Shown one piece after another: positions 26,506 to 35,099 of a DNA stretch of 64,000 nucleotides. Source of the stretch: Bdellovibrio sp. NC01 (GTDB lineage Bacteria > Bdellovibrionota > Bdellovibrionia > Bdellovibrionales > Bdellovibrionaceae); contig NZ_CP030034.1 in NCBI RefSeq assembly GCF_006874625.1, positions 1,302,001 through 1,366,000 of the forward strand, written 5' to 3'. The notes below the pieces were generated by a model. The model saw nothing but the letters and a program-made list of their open reading frames with translations. It was not told where the DNA came from and made no database searches. The position numbers and the translations under genes are program-made. Position 1 is the stretch's first letter, and each line of letters opens with the position of its first letter.

Positions 26506-27387
26506 ATGGAAACGCGAATAGGCATATCGGGCTGGCGCTATCCTCCATGGCGCGGAACTTTTTATCCTGAAGACTTAGCGCAAAAGAATGAGCTGTACTT
26601 CGCAAGTCGTCAGCTCAGTTCCATAGAAATCAATGGTTCATTTTATTCGACGCAAAGTCCGGCAAGTTATAAAGCCTGGTATAGCACGACACCGGATCAT
26701 TTTATTTTTTCAGTCAAAGGACCACGCTATATCACGCATATTCGCAGGCTGAACGATATCGCATTGCCGCTGGCGAATTTCTTTGGCTCGGGAGTTTTAC
26801 ATTTAAAAGAAAAGTTAGGACCATTTTTATGGCAGTTTCCTCCCAGTTTTCGTTTAGATGAAGATAAGCTTGCCAACTTCTTCGCGCACTTGCCGAAAAC
26901 GGAAAAACAGGCTGTGCAATTAGCAAAAAAAGCAGATCGGTTAGATCCCGACTATCCTGCGGCGGCCGCGACTTCGCAGCGGCATCTGCGCCATGCGATT
27001 GAGGTTCGCCATCACTCTTTTGAAAATCCTGATTTTATAAAACTGCTTCGTGATTTCAATATTGCCCTGGTCTTGGCGGATACTGCGGGCAAGTGGCCGT
27101 ACATGGAAGATGCAACGGCGGATTTTATGTATTTGCGTTTGCACGGTGATGAAGAACTCTACGCCAGCGGGTATGCACCAGAAAATTTGAATTGGTGGAG
27201 TGATCGTATTAAAAAATGGCAAGCGGGCAGTGAACCCCGCGATGCTTTGACCATGGCAGGACCTGATCCCCATCCACAAAAACGCGATGTCTTCGTGTAC
27301 TTTGATAATGATCTCAAAGTTCGTGCGCCCGTTGATGCCAAAAGTTTGATGCATCTTCTGCATGTCGACTGGAAGCCACAAGATTAA
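26506..27387 (+). CDS. DUF72 (YecE-like) protein
   Basis: The start at METRIGISGWRYPPWRG is the conserved DUF72 beginning; two upstream in-frame ATGs (26464, 26491) would only add unconserved residues. The product is 293 aa and shows the whole family pattern: FYPEDLAQKNELYFASRQL, IEINGSFYSTQS, FSVKGPRYITH, FLWQFPPSFR, AIEVRHHSF and DFMYLRLHG. It has a TIM-barrel-like fold of unknown activity. The gene overlaps the 3' end of the convergent glycosylase gene by 4 bp. Confidence 0.9.
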   Translation: METRIGISGWRYPPWRGTFYPEDLAQKNELYFASRQLSSIEINGSFYSTQSPASYKAWYSTTPDHFIFSVKGPRYITHIRRLNDIALPLANFFGSGVLHLKEKLGPFLWQFPPSFRLDEDKLANFFAHLPKTEKQAVQLAKKADRLDPDYPAAAATSQRHLRHAIEVRHHSFENPDFIKLLRDFNIALVLADTAGKWPYMEDATADFMYLRLHGDEELYASGYAPENLNWWSDRIKKWQAGSEPRDALTMAGPDPHPQKRDVFVYFDNDLKVRAPVDAKSLMHLLHVDWKPQD

Positions 27388-28025
27388 TCTTTAAGTTTTA
27401 AAAACTTCGCGGCTAGTTTCAGGTCCTTGACTAATTGGGCTCTTTTCTGTGCGGAATCTTCGCGGTCAATGCTTCGTAGAATGGCTGACGGATGCCACGA
27501 GATCACGACCGGTTTACCCAGTGTTGATTCTGGTAAAATCGCGCCGCGTTCTTTCGTGATTGCGACAGCACGGCCTAAAACACTTTGTGCTGCCGTCGCG
27601 CCTAAGGCGACGATAATTTTTGGTTTGATCGCTTCTGTTTGTTTTTCTAACCACGGGCGACAGGCATTCATTTCGGCGCGGTTGGGCTTTTGATGAAGCC
27701 GGGCCTTTCCCGGTGTTGCGATCCATTTAAAATGTTTCACGGCGTTTGTAAGATAGATGTCTTTAGAACTCAGGCCGGCTTCTTCAAGGCAGTGACGAAG
27801 AAGCTCTCCCGCTGGGCCGACGAAGGGCAGGCCTTGCTGATCCTCTTTATCGCCGGGCTGTTCGCCGACAATAAGGACTTGCGCTTTTGCAGAGCCATCA
27901 CCGAAAACGACCTGAGTCGCGTTTTTATACAAATCGCAACCTCGGCATTTTTCCGCAGCGGCTTCTAAAGTTTTTAAGCTCTTCGTGTCTGGAGGTTTGG
28001 CCCCAGGATATTTTTTCATCGCCAT
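27384..28025 (-). CDS. UdgX-type uracil-DNA glycosylase (family 4-like)
   Basis: The 213-aa enzyme removes uracil from DNA. It has four Fe-S cysteines (CRGCDLY near the start plus NACRPWL), motif A GEQPGDKEDQQGLPFVGPAG and motif B HPSAILR. It also has the UdgX-specific loop after TNAVKHFKW, reading GKARLHQKP where mycobacterial UdgX has KRRIH. The histidine that covalently captures uracil in UdgX is kept; one Arg is changed to Ala. I chose MAMKKYPG at 28025 because upstream codons look non-coding; a start at 28145 cannot be excluded. It diverges from the next gene. Confidence 0.85.
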   Translation of the reverse strand: MAMKKYPGAKPPDTKSLKTLEAAAEKCRGCDLYKNATQVVFGDGSAKAQVLIVGEQPGDKEDQQGLPFVGPAGELLRHCLEEAGLSSKDIYLTNAVKHFKWIATPGKARLHQKPNRAEMNACRPWLEKQTEAIKPKIIVALGATAAQSVLGRAVAITKERGAILPESTLGKPVVISWHPSAILRSIDREDSAQKRAQLVKDLKLAAKFLKLKD

Positions 28026-28193
28026 ACGCTCAGGGTGAAAGCGGTGGTTCGACAAGACAACTTGGTTTCCGACAACAACAAAGCAAGTGGCGTCGAATCT
28101 TGCAAAATTACAAACTCTTCGTTTTAATAGAGGGATATAAAACATAAGGCATTCGCTAGAATTGCAGAGCAAAGAATCTAGAATAGAGGAAGC

Positions 28194-28616
28194 ATGAAAG
28201 ATCAAATCGAACTTTCCGTCACAGTCAGAGCAACAGCCGCTGAAATTTGGCGCGCCCTTACTGATGAGACCGAAGATTGGTGGAGCGAAGACGTTGTTCT
28301 TGAGCCCAAAAAAGGTGGCATCTTTAAAGAGCCATGGGAAGACGATGCGGGTCGCAAGATGCTTGCTTCAGGAAAAGTATTAGACGTGCAACCGAACAAG
28401 ATGATTAAGTTCACTTGGAAAGAAAAAGACTGGCCTGCGAATGCGCAAACGGAATGCACATTTGAAATTTCAGAAGAGGCTGGCAAAAGAGTGATCAAAG
28501 TGGTGCACACAGGTTGGGATTCTCTTCCTGAAGCGAAACGTCAGTCGACGATTAAAGATTTTCATGTGGGTTGGAACTATCATTTAAAGGAATTGAAATC
28601 TTACCTGGATGACTAA
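28194..28616 (+). CDS. SRPBCC/AHSA1-family protein
   Basis: This 140-aa protein has the AHSA1 pattern: IELSVTVRATAAEIWRALTDE at the N-terminus, EPKKGGIFKEPW, VLDVQPNKMIKFTWKEKDWP and a C-terminal helix (DFHVGWNYHLKELKSYL). Such START-like proteins bind hydrophobic ligands or stimulate HSP90. Its stop is directly followed by the next ATG, so the two genes are translationally coupled. Confidence 0.87.
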   Translation: MKDQIELSVTVRATAAEIWRALTDETEDWWSEDVVLEPKKGGIFKEPWEDDAGRKMLASGKVLDVQPNKMIKFTWKEKDWPANAQTECTFEISEEAGKRVIKVVHTGWDSLPEAKRQSTIKDFHVGWNYHLKELKSYLDD

Positions 28617-29867
28617 ATGGAAAATGTCCTTGAGCAACTGCATCCTTATCTTGCAGGTTTGCTTATCGGGTTTATCATCGGCATTGAACGGGAACGGGCA
28701 AACAAGCCCGGCACTCAAGCTTATGGACTTAGGACTTTTTCTTTCTTTGGACTTTTAGGAGCATTTACCGGAGCTGCCGCATCAGAAGTGATGGCGGCAC
28801 TGTTAACGATATTCGTCATTGCTTGCATCCTTATTGGATACTTACGAAGCACAAGAAGTTCTGGCCCAGTCGATATTGGATTGACCACTGAAGTCTCTGC
28901 AATGGTTGTTTTTGTACTGGGTTATATCAGTACACGCGATCGCAATGTGGCATTCATCTTAGCGGCCTTAACTTTGGGATTACTGGCTGGCAGACAAGTG
29001 CTTCACAATTTTACGCGCGAACGAATTACACAAAAAGAAGCCGATGCCTTTGTGACATTGATCATTTTAGGTGTGGCGATCTTGCCTTTTTTGCCAAGCG
29101 AAGCGCTCGATTCTTGGGGTATCTTTGTGCCAAGGAAATTGGGTGCGTTAGTTTTCATTTTGGCACTCATTCAATTCTTGTCATATGCTTTGTTAAAAAT
29201 CTTCGGTGAAAAAGCAGGATCATTTATCGGCGGACTTCTTGCGGGCTTTGCCTCTAGCACGGCAGCATTTGTAAATATCCGCCAAAATCTGAATAGCAAG
29301 CGCACAGTTTCGCGCACGGATATGATTGCATTTGGCATGATGGCGATTTTAGCCAGCGCCTTTCAATCTTTAGTCATTATTGTCGTGAACTCAGGCGAGC
29401 TTGGCAAAGCTCTGCTGCCTAGTTTTGGTGGAGTGTTTTTAGCCTGCATCATTTTCGGTGCTATTTCTTTTTTTAAGAAGAATGAAGAAACCAAAGTTCA
29501 GCAGGAATCCGAACAAGAAGATCCGTTGAACTTGAAGAAGCAGTTTACTTTTGCCTTGGTTTTGTTTTTGGTGATGTGTTTGACCAGTCTTGCGAAGAAA
29601 TTCGTCGGTGATACAGCATTTCTTGGGGTTAGTTTTGTCAGTGGATTGTTTGAACTGCAAGGGGTGACCTTCGCGATTAGCTCGCTGAAGTATTCGGATC
29701 AAACCGTCTTTGCGATGTGTTTGGCCTTTATCGCTTCATTAGTTTCTAAGTCTTTGATTATTATTTCTGCGAAGTGCCTCTTCGCTGACAAAATGATGAT
29801 CTTAATTGCTTTACTTATTCTTGCTGTGGCATTCGTAGCGCCCATCGTTCCCATGATTTGGGCATAA
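28617..29867 (+). CDS. MgtC/SapB and DUF4010 membrane protein
   Basis: This 416-aa protein has about eleven membrane helices. An N-terminal MgtC-like domain (LIGFIIGIERERANKPGTQAYGLRTF) is followed by a DUF4010 domain (from about residue 180: FGEKAGSFIGGLLAGFASSTAAF, VSGLFELQGVTFAISSLKY). MgtC proteins are linked to Mg2+ limitation and intracellular survival; this two-domain form is widespread and its transport activity, if any, is not known. It is directly coupled to the SRPBCC gene upstream. Confidence 0.9.
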   Translation: MENVLEQLHPYLAGLLIGFIIGIERERANKPGTQAYGLRTFSFFGLLGAFTGAAASEVMAALLTIFVIACILIGYLRSTRSSGPVDIGLTTEVSAMVVFVLGYISTRDRNVAFILAALTLGLLAGRQVLHNFTRERITQKEADAFVTLIILGVAILPFLPSEALDSWGIFVPRKLGALVFILALIQFLSYALLKIFGEKAGSFIGGLLAGFASSTAAFVNIRQNLNSKRTVSRTDMIAFGMMAILASAFQSLVIIVVNSGELGKALLPSFGGVFLACIIFGAISFFKKNEETKVQQESEQEDPLNLKKQFTFALVLFLVMCLTSLAKKFVGDTAFLGVSFVSGLFELQGVTFAISSLKYSDQTVFAMCLAFIASLVSKSLIIISAKCLFADKMMILIALLILAVAFVAPIVPMIWA

Positions 29868-29894
29868 AAAAAGCCCCGCTTGCGCGAGGCTTTC
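29864..29894. terminator. Intrinsic terminator between convergent genes
   Basis: AAGCCCCGC pairs with GCGAGGCTT, with one C-A mismatch. It follows an A-run and is partly followed by a T-run. It overlaps the stop codon region of the MgtC gene. Confidence 0.7.
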
Positions 29895-29897
29895 CAA

Positions 29898-30485
29898 CTA
29901 GGTATGAGGGTGGATATTTCTATCGCCCTTCACTTGTGGCGGAGCTTTTTCTTCACCTGTAGAGGCGATGTCATGAGCGCCACCCAGTTTCAAAATCTTT
30001 TCGGCGCGGTCTTGCCAGTCACTATCGTCAACATGCACTGACAATAGCATTCCGCCGCCTTTAATAAGTTCTTCATAGCGTTTGGCTTCGTATTCAGGAA
30101 TTCCTAAACCGACAAGTGCGCCCGCAATACCACCAACAGCACCACCAATACCAGCACCAGCGATGGCTGCCACAATGGGACCCGCTGCTACGAAAGGCCC
30201 GATGCCGGGAATAGCAAGAGCACCGATGCCGGCAAGCCATCCGAGGACGCCACCAATTGCCAAGCCACCTGTCGCGCCGGTCGCAGCGCCTTCAGGAGCT
30301 TTGGTTGATTTTTCATGCGCGAAGTTTTTAGTGCTTTCAGAACTCGGCATCAGTACTGAAATATCAGTATTGCGAAAGCCATCACTTTTTAAACTATCAA
30401 CTGTGCTTTCAAGTTGTGATTTGCTTTCGAAAATGCCGAACACTGCCTTATGTCCTTTTTCTCCATGATCATGACCGATTGCCAT
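29898..30485 (-). CDS. YflT-domain-like protein with glycine-zipper
   Basis: This 195-aa protein begins with a general-stress (YflT) like domain (KAVFGIFESKSQLESTVDSL; NTDISVLMPSS, residues ~12-50). A very Gly/Ala-rich hydrophobic stretch (75-130, with repeated GxxxG) looks like a glycine-zipper membrane insert. A C-terminal BON-like or ferredoxin-like alpha/beta part follows (GGGMLLSVHVDDSDWQDRA). Similar proteins appear among stress and desiccation genes. It lies 11 bp downstream of the BON protein gene, so the two likely form an operon. Confidence 0.78.
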   Translation of the reverse strand: MAIGHDHGEKGHKAVFGIFESKSQLESTVDSLKSDGFRNTDISVLMPSSESTKNFAHEKSTKAPEGAATGATGGLAIGGVLGWLAGIGALAIPGIGPFVAAGPIVAAIAGAGIGGAVGGIAGALVGLGIPEYEAKRYEELIKGGGMLLSVHVDDSDWQDRAEKILKLGGAHDIASTGEEKAPPQVKGDRNIHPHT

Positions 30486-30496
30486 AAGTGCTCCTC

Positions 30497-30898
30497 CTAT
30501 TTTTTGATGACTTCAATTTGGTTATCGACGTTTTTTGTGCCAGAAACCGATTTCGCGACTTGCTCAATTTTTTGTTTTTCTTTGGCGTTGTCGACAGGAC
30601 CACGCAAAGTCACGTGACCATTAAGTGTGATAATTTTCACGTTCTGTGCATTGGTTGAAAGTGTTGAATCCGCTGTCAATTGCGAGCGAATACGACGAGT
30701 CAACTCAACATCGCTTGTGCTGCCGCGTGCTTGATCGGTCGGCGTCAATGTATTCGTTGTCGCATCCCGCTGATTGATTGCGGTGTTATCGGGTTGTTTA
30801 ACTGGTTGCGTAGGACGGGTGTCCACGGCGCCAGCCAAAGACCCAGCCAAAATTAAAGAGGCAGAAATGAATGCAAAATTCAACTTAGAGTGATTCAT
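30497..30898 (-). CDS. BON-domain exported protein
   Basis: This 133-aa protein has a signal peptide (residues 1-25), a Thr/Gln/Pro-rich linker and one BON domain (68-132). The BON domain shows ELTRRIRSQLTADSTLS, VKIITLNGHVTLRGPVDN and GTKNVDNQIEV. BON domains bind phospholipid in envelope-stress proteins such as OsmY. It is first in the two-gene unit with the YflT-like gene. Confidence 0.88.
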   Translation of the reverse strand: MNHSKLNFAFISASLILAGSLAGAVDTRPTQPVKQPDNTAINQRDATTNTLTPTDQARGSTSDVELTRRIRSQLTADSTLSTNAQNVKIITLNGHVTLRGPVDNAKEKQKIEQVAKSVSGTKNVDNQIEVIKK

Positions 30899-31111
30899 GG
30901 TTATGTCTCCTTCATTTTTTTGAATTGCCAGAAGCGGGCCAAGGTTTAAAGGCCGCTCCGATTAGTCAAGGCATTGTAGGGGGCAAAATACCTGAATTTG
31001 GCTCTGGAAGCGGGGAGACTTTCCTCTGCAAGGCGACATTCTGCCGTGACAATTTAAGCAAAATAGTGGCATACTAACTGGTCACCTAAATTTGGGTGAA
31101 AAAGGATCTAA

Positions 31112-34100
31112 ATGTTTCTAGCGCCCATGACTCTTTCTGCTATCAGTCAGCTTCGCACTCCAAGCGAGCGCGTGCCTTTGGGTGAACGTTATCCTTATGA
31201 AGATGCAATGGCTTTGGTAGAGGGCGGCGCCTTTGAAGGTTACGAACTGGCACAGAGTCTCGCAAAAACGATGAAGTTGGATGTCTTTTGGAAAGATCCC
31301 AATGCTAGCAAAGGTGTGAAGGTAACGGTTCTTGAAGACGGTGGCAATGGGGCGCTTGATTTCCAATGCGATCATTGCGGAACTTCAAACGGTTCACGCA
31401 ATACCTGCGAACATCAATGGGGTTCGTACATTATTTTGTGGCAAGCGCTGACACTTGAAACTGAAACGATTGAAAATCATAAACTCGCTGAACTTTCGAC
31501 TAAAGTGCAAGAGCTTATGAAGACCGGCAGTCTTGATAAAGCAGAGGACGTTGATTCAAGTCTTGCAGCGACGAAACTGGATTCTGTCAGTTTGATTCTT
31601 GACGATCCCTTTGTTCTTAAGGGCATGCCACTGGCTGCACTTTTGGAACAAGATCTTTCCAAATACAAATTCCAAGAAACTTTTAAAGAGAAAGAATTCC
31701 TTTCACCACGTCTGTGGAATATGCCTGAAGTGTTCAGAAGAAAGCTGACTGCTTTTTCTGAACACTACTTCAACGAGGTGAACGAACAAAACCGCTTGGC
31801 GGGAATGATTCGTTATAACTTCAGCAATGGCATGCAGATCAGTGCCAAAGAAATTTTACGTCATCCTTTGCAGCGCCAAGTGCCGCGTGAAATCTTGCCG
31901 CAACCGAAAGGACCGAATGAGGTCTTTTCACAATGGCCCCTGACACAACAAAAAGAAAATATTTTTGTCAGCCAGTCCCTTCGCGAAGTGGAAGAGATTG
32001 TGCAGTCGTTACTCGCGGCGGTTGCGAAGTCGGCACGCCAGGGGAATTTAGATATTTTCCTGCAAACAAAAAATGCGCCTAACAAAGCCATGCTTATTCA
32101 AAGCATTGAGTTTGATCCCAACAATGAACTTGATTGGCGCGTGGAGTTTTCTGAAAAGAAAGAACTCGAAACCGAGTTTAAACTTATCAGTTTCAGAAAA
32201 GAACCATTCTATTTCTTCGAATCATTCGCTGTAGAAAAAAAATCTGGAACTTTGCTTGTGCACCCATGGTTGCGCGAATGGAGCCAACTTCTTGAAACAC
32301 TAACATCGATTTCACAAAAACATTCTGAAGTGAGTTTGACGGGTGAAATGCCAACAATTCACGTCGTTGGTGAAGTCGAAACGAAAATTCTTTTAAGATA
32401 TCTGCGTGGTCGTAGTATCGCCGTAAAAATCACAGGCGAGTCAATCACCCTAAGCCCCGGCCAAAGCCAGATGGAAGTGCATCTTGAAGAAAATGGCGAA
32501 TTCTTCATTAAACACGATGCCCGTGTGCGCGATCAGAAAAATCTGTCACGTCGCGGTTGGACTCCCAGAGCTGAATTGTATTTACAGACTTTGTCGCAAG
32601 GTCTGCCTTATTTGCTTAGTACCGATGCGAAAGACATCGCAACACGTGCTCGCGGTAAACGTGATTGGGATCTAAAACTGCTACGCAATTTGGGTATCCT
32701 GCAATATTTGACTTTAGAAATCTTGTCGTTCCATTTTGACGGCACATTAGTTGACGGCACTGTGGTTAAGAAAGATGAAATTTTCTCTTCCCTTCAGGAT
32801 AAGATTCAAAACCTGTTGGTGTCTGGCGCAGGAGTTATGCTTGCGCGTGATATGTCACTGACAGAGCTGTGCTCAAAGCCCGTGCTTTTCTATTTTGAAG
32901 ATTACGTGACACGCACTTTGGAATCGCTTGCGAAAAGTGAATCGTTCTTTTCTGAGCAAGGCGAAGTGATCTTAGAAGGCGTGGTCGAACGTGAATTCCG
33001 TCTGATTTACGAGCTGTTAAAAAAGCTCGCGTTGAATTCAGGTGGTGAGGCCTTTAAAAAGTCTCGGACGTCATTCTTATCAAAAATTTCTAATGCCAAA
33101 GAAGATGCGAATCTGACGGATGCGACTTTTCATTTCCCGGCAGGTGGAAAAGGGGCTGCGACTTTGAATGATTCTTTGGAATCCGTTCAAACGTTGATTC
33201 CTTTTGGCTATCGCATTTTCTTTAACGGACAACCCCTTCAAGAATTAAATGAAGACGAATTCCACATCGACTTTGTTTTACAAAGTGATGCGGCAGAAAA
33301 ATACTTCAACTGGTTTGAGCTAAATCCAAAGTTCTTCCTGCGCGGTGAAGAAATCGATCCTGACAACATGGGAAGCTTCGGCGGTAACGGTGTTGTTGAA
33401 TACGGTGGTAAGTTGTTCTTAGTTCCTAAGAAACAAATGCCATCACTACGTCGTCTTGAAAACTTCTGGTTGAAGCTACAAAAAGGTAAAACTGAATCCG
33501 CGCGCAAACTGAAAGGTGACAAGTTTTATAAACTTCCACGTCATCAGGTTTTAGAACTTCTGGCGTTACGCGCTTCCGGCGTTGGTATTCGTGGCGATCA
33601 CGAATGGCAAAGACTGTGTGCGTTTTATGATCAATTGGGTTCATCCGCACGTGAATTGCATTTGCCTGAAACGGTGAAGGCGCAATTAAAACCTTATCAA
33701 GAAACAGGCGTGCAGTGGTTGCAAGATTTGTATCAATTGCGTCTTGGCGCCTTGCTTGCTGATGACATGGGTTTGGGTAAAACTCTGCAGACGTTGACGT
33801 TCTTGGAAGGTTTGCGCGAAAAAGACGAATTGGGACAAGTTCTTGTGGTTGTGCCGTCGTCATTGATCTTTAACTGGCAAAGTGAAGTTGAAAAGTTCGT
33901 TCCGAATTTGCCGTTGGCCGTATTCTCGAACAAAGACCGTGATGCTGTGGCAAAACGTCTTGAGCGTAAAGAGCCTTTAGTTGTTATTACGACTTACGGG
34001 TTGCTACTCGAACACGGACAATTCTTAAGTCAGTATAAATGGAAAGTTCTGATCTTCGATGAAGCTCAGAATCTAAAAAATATTTCGACGAAACGTACAA

Positions 34101-35098
34101 GTGCGGCGCGTTCTTTGACGGCACAATTTAAAATCTGTCTAACAGGAACGCCGATGGAAAATCACTACGGTGAGTTTTATTCATTGGTTGATATCTTAGT
34201 GCCGGGCAGTCTTGGTTCGATTGAAGATTTCCGTCGTAACTTCGTGAACACTGAAATGGTGACACGCGAAGAAATGGACGATTTGAAGTTGAAAATCAAA
34301 CCGTTGTTGTTACGTCGTACAAAAAAAGAAATTTTGGATCAGTTGCCAGAAAAGCAAGAGACAAAAGTCAGCATCGCCTTCGAAGATCGTCAAAAAGAGA
34401 TCTATCGCGATATCGCCTTGTCTTACAATCAGAAGGTGCAAGAAGGCATTCGTATTCAAGGCGAAGCCAGCGTGCAATTGCAGATGTTGACGGCCTTACT
34501 GCGTCTGCGTCAGGCTTGTTCTGATCCTGCGGCTTTGCCAAACGTACGTTATGAAAAAGTGCCGCCAAAATTGGAAGCCTTGCTTGATTCCGTCCAAGAG
34601 ATTGTTGAATCAGGCGAAAGCGCTTTGGTGTTTACGCAATTCATTCAAACGTTGGAACATACGGAAGCTATCTTGAAAAAAGCGGGCATCCCAGTTTACG
34701 TTTTGCACGGAGCGATCCCAACGAAACAACGACAAAAGATTTTAGCGGATTTCACGAAAAACGAAAAAGGCGCTGTTCTTGTGATGACTCTGAAAACGGG
34801 TGGGGTGGGCTTGAATTTGACGAAAGCCAGTTATGTCTTCCATTTGGAACCATGGTGGAATCCGTCAGTAGAAAACCAAGCAACAGACCGTGCGCACCGT
34901 TTAGGTCAAAGCAAAGCAGTACAAGTATTCCGCTACATCATGCATGAATCGTTGGAAGAAAAAATTGAAGTTTTGAAGGATCGTAAAGACCGTAAATTCC
35001 AAACGCTATTTACGAACACCGAAAAAGACGCCGACATTTCTGCCGGCAACGCTTCACTATCGAAGGACGACTTCGACATGCTTCTTGGTTTGAAATAA
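31112..35098 (+). CDS. SNF2-family DNA helicase/translocase
   Basis: This 1328-aa protein carries the complete SNF2 motor in its last ~460 residues: LLADDMGLGKTLQTL (Walker A near 884-891), IFDEAQNLKN (box II near 982), LTGTPMENH, then helicase C with LVMTLKTGGVGLNL and ATDRAHRLGQ. The first ~880 residues are a long helical and beta region with an unusual zinc-like cluster (FQCDHCGTSNGSRNTCEHQW, residues ~89-108), which resembles a SWIM finger (CxC..CxH) with a shifted first pair. Bacterial members remodel DNA-protein or transcription complexes (RapA-like). No restriction gene is adjacent. Its stop lies one base from the next convergent stop. Confidence 0.9.
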   Translation: MFLAPMTLSAISQLRTPSERVPLGERYPYEDAMALVEGGAFEGYELAQSLAKTMKLDVFWKDPNASKGVKVTVLEDGGNGALDFQCDHCGTSNGSRNTCEHQWGSYIILWQALTLETETIENHKLAELSTKVQELMKTGSLDKAEDVDSSLAATKLDSVSLILDDPFVLKGMPLAALLEQDLSKYKFQETFKEKEFLSPRLWNMPEVFRRKLTAFSEHYFNEVNEQNRLAGMIRYNFSNGMQISAKEILRHPLQRQVPREILPQPKGPNEVFSQWPLTQQKENIFVSQSLREVEEIVQSLLAAVAKSARQGNLDIFLQTKNAPNKAMLIQSIEFDPNNELDWRVEFSEKKELETEFKLISFRKEPFYFFESFAVEKKSGTLLVHPWLREWSQLLETLTSISQKHSEVSLTGEMPTIHVVGEVETKILLRYLRGRSIAVKITGESITLSPGQSQMEVHLEENGEFFIKHDARVRDQKNLSRRGWTPRAELYLQTLSQGLPYLLSTDAKDIATRARGKRDWDLKLLRNLGILQYLTLEILSFHFDGTLVDGTVVKKDEIFSSLQDKIQNLLVSGAGVMLARDMSLTELCSKPVLFYFEDYVTRTLESLAKSESFFSEQGEVILEGVVEREFRLIYELLKKLALNSGGEAFKKSRTSFLSKISNAKEDANLTDATFHFPAGGKGAATLNDSLESVQTLIPFGYRIFFNGQPLQELNEDEFHIDFVLQSDAAEKYFNWFELNPKFFLRGEEIDPDNMGSFGGNGVVEYGGKLFLVPKKQMPSLRRLENFWLKLQKGKTESARKLKGDKFYKLPRHQVLELLALRASGVGIRGDHEWQRLCAFYDQLGSSARELHLPETVKAQLKPYQETGVQWLQDLYQLRLGALLADDMGLGKTLQTLTFLEGLREKDELGQVLVVVPSSLIFNWQSEVEKFVPNLPLAVFSNKDRDAVAKRLERKEPLVVITTYGLLLEHGQFLSQYKWKVLIFDEAQNLKNISTKRTSAARSLTAQFKICLTGTPMENHYGEFYSLVDILVPGSLGSIEDFRRNFVNTEMVTREEMDDLKLKIKPLLLRRTKKEILDQLPEKQETKVSIAFEDRQKEIYRDIALSYNQKVQEGIRIQGEASVQLQMLTALLRLRQACSDPAALPNVRYEKVPPKLEALLDSVQEIVESGESALVFTQFIQTLEHTEAILKKAGIPVYVLHGAIPTKQRQKILADFTKNEKGAVLVMTLKTGGVGLNLTKASYVFHLEPWWNPSVENQATDRAHRLGQSKAVQVFRYIMHESLEEKIEVLKDRKDRKFQTLFTNTEKDADISAGNASLSKDDFDMLLGLK

Positions 35099-35099
35099 T

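Noticed and set aside
28026-28205. N-terminal extension of the UdgX-type gene
   Set aside because: The extra ~60 residues do not look like a conserved domain, lack a ribosome site and would run into the divergent promoter region.
30082-30468. Pro/Ala-rich open frame opposite the glycine-zipper gene
   Set aside because: It is the mirror of a Gly/Ala-rich coding stretch, which gives long antisense frames by composition alone.
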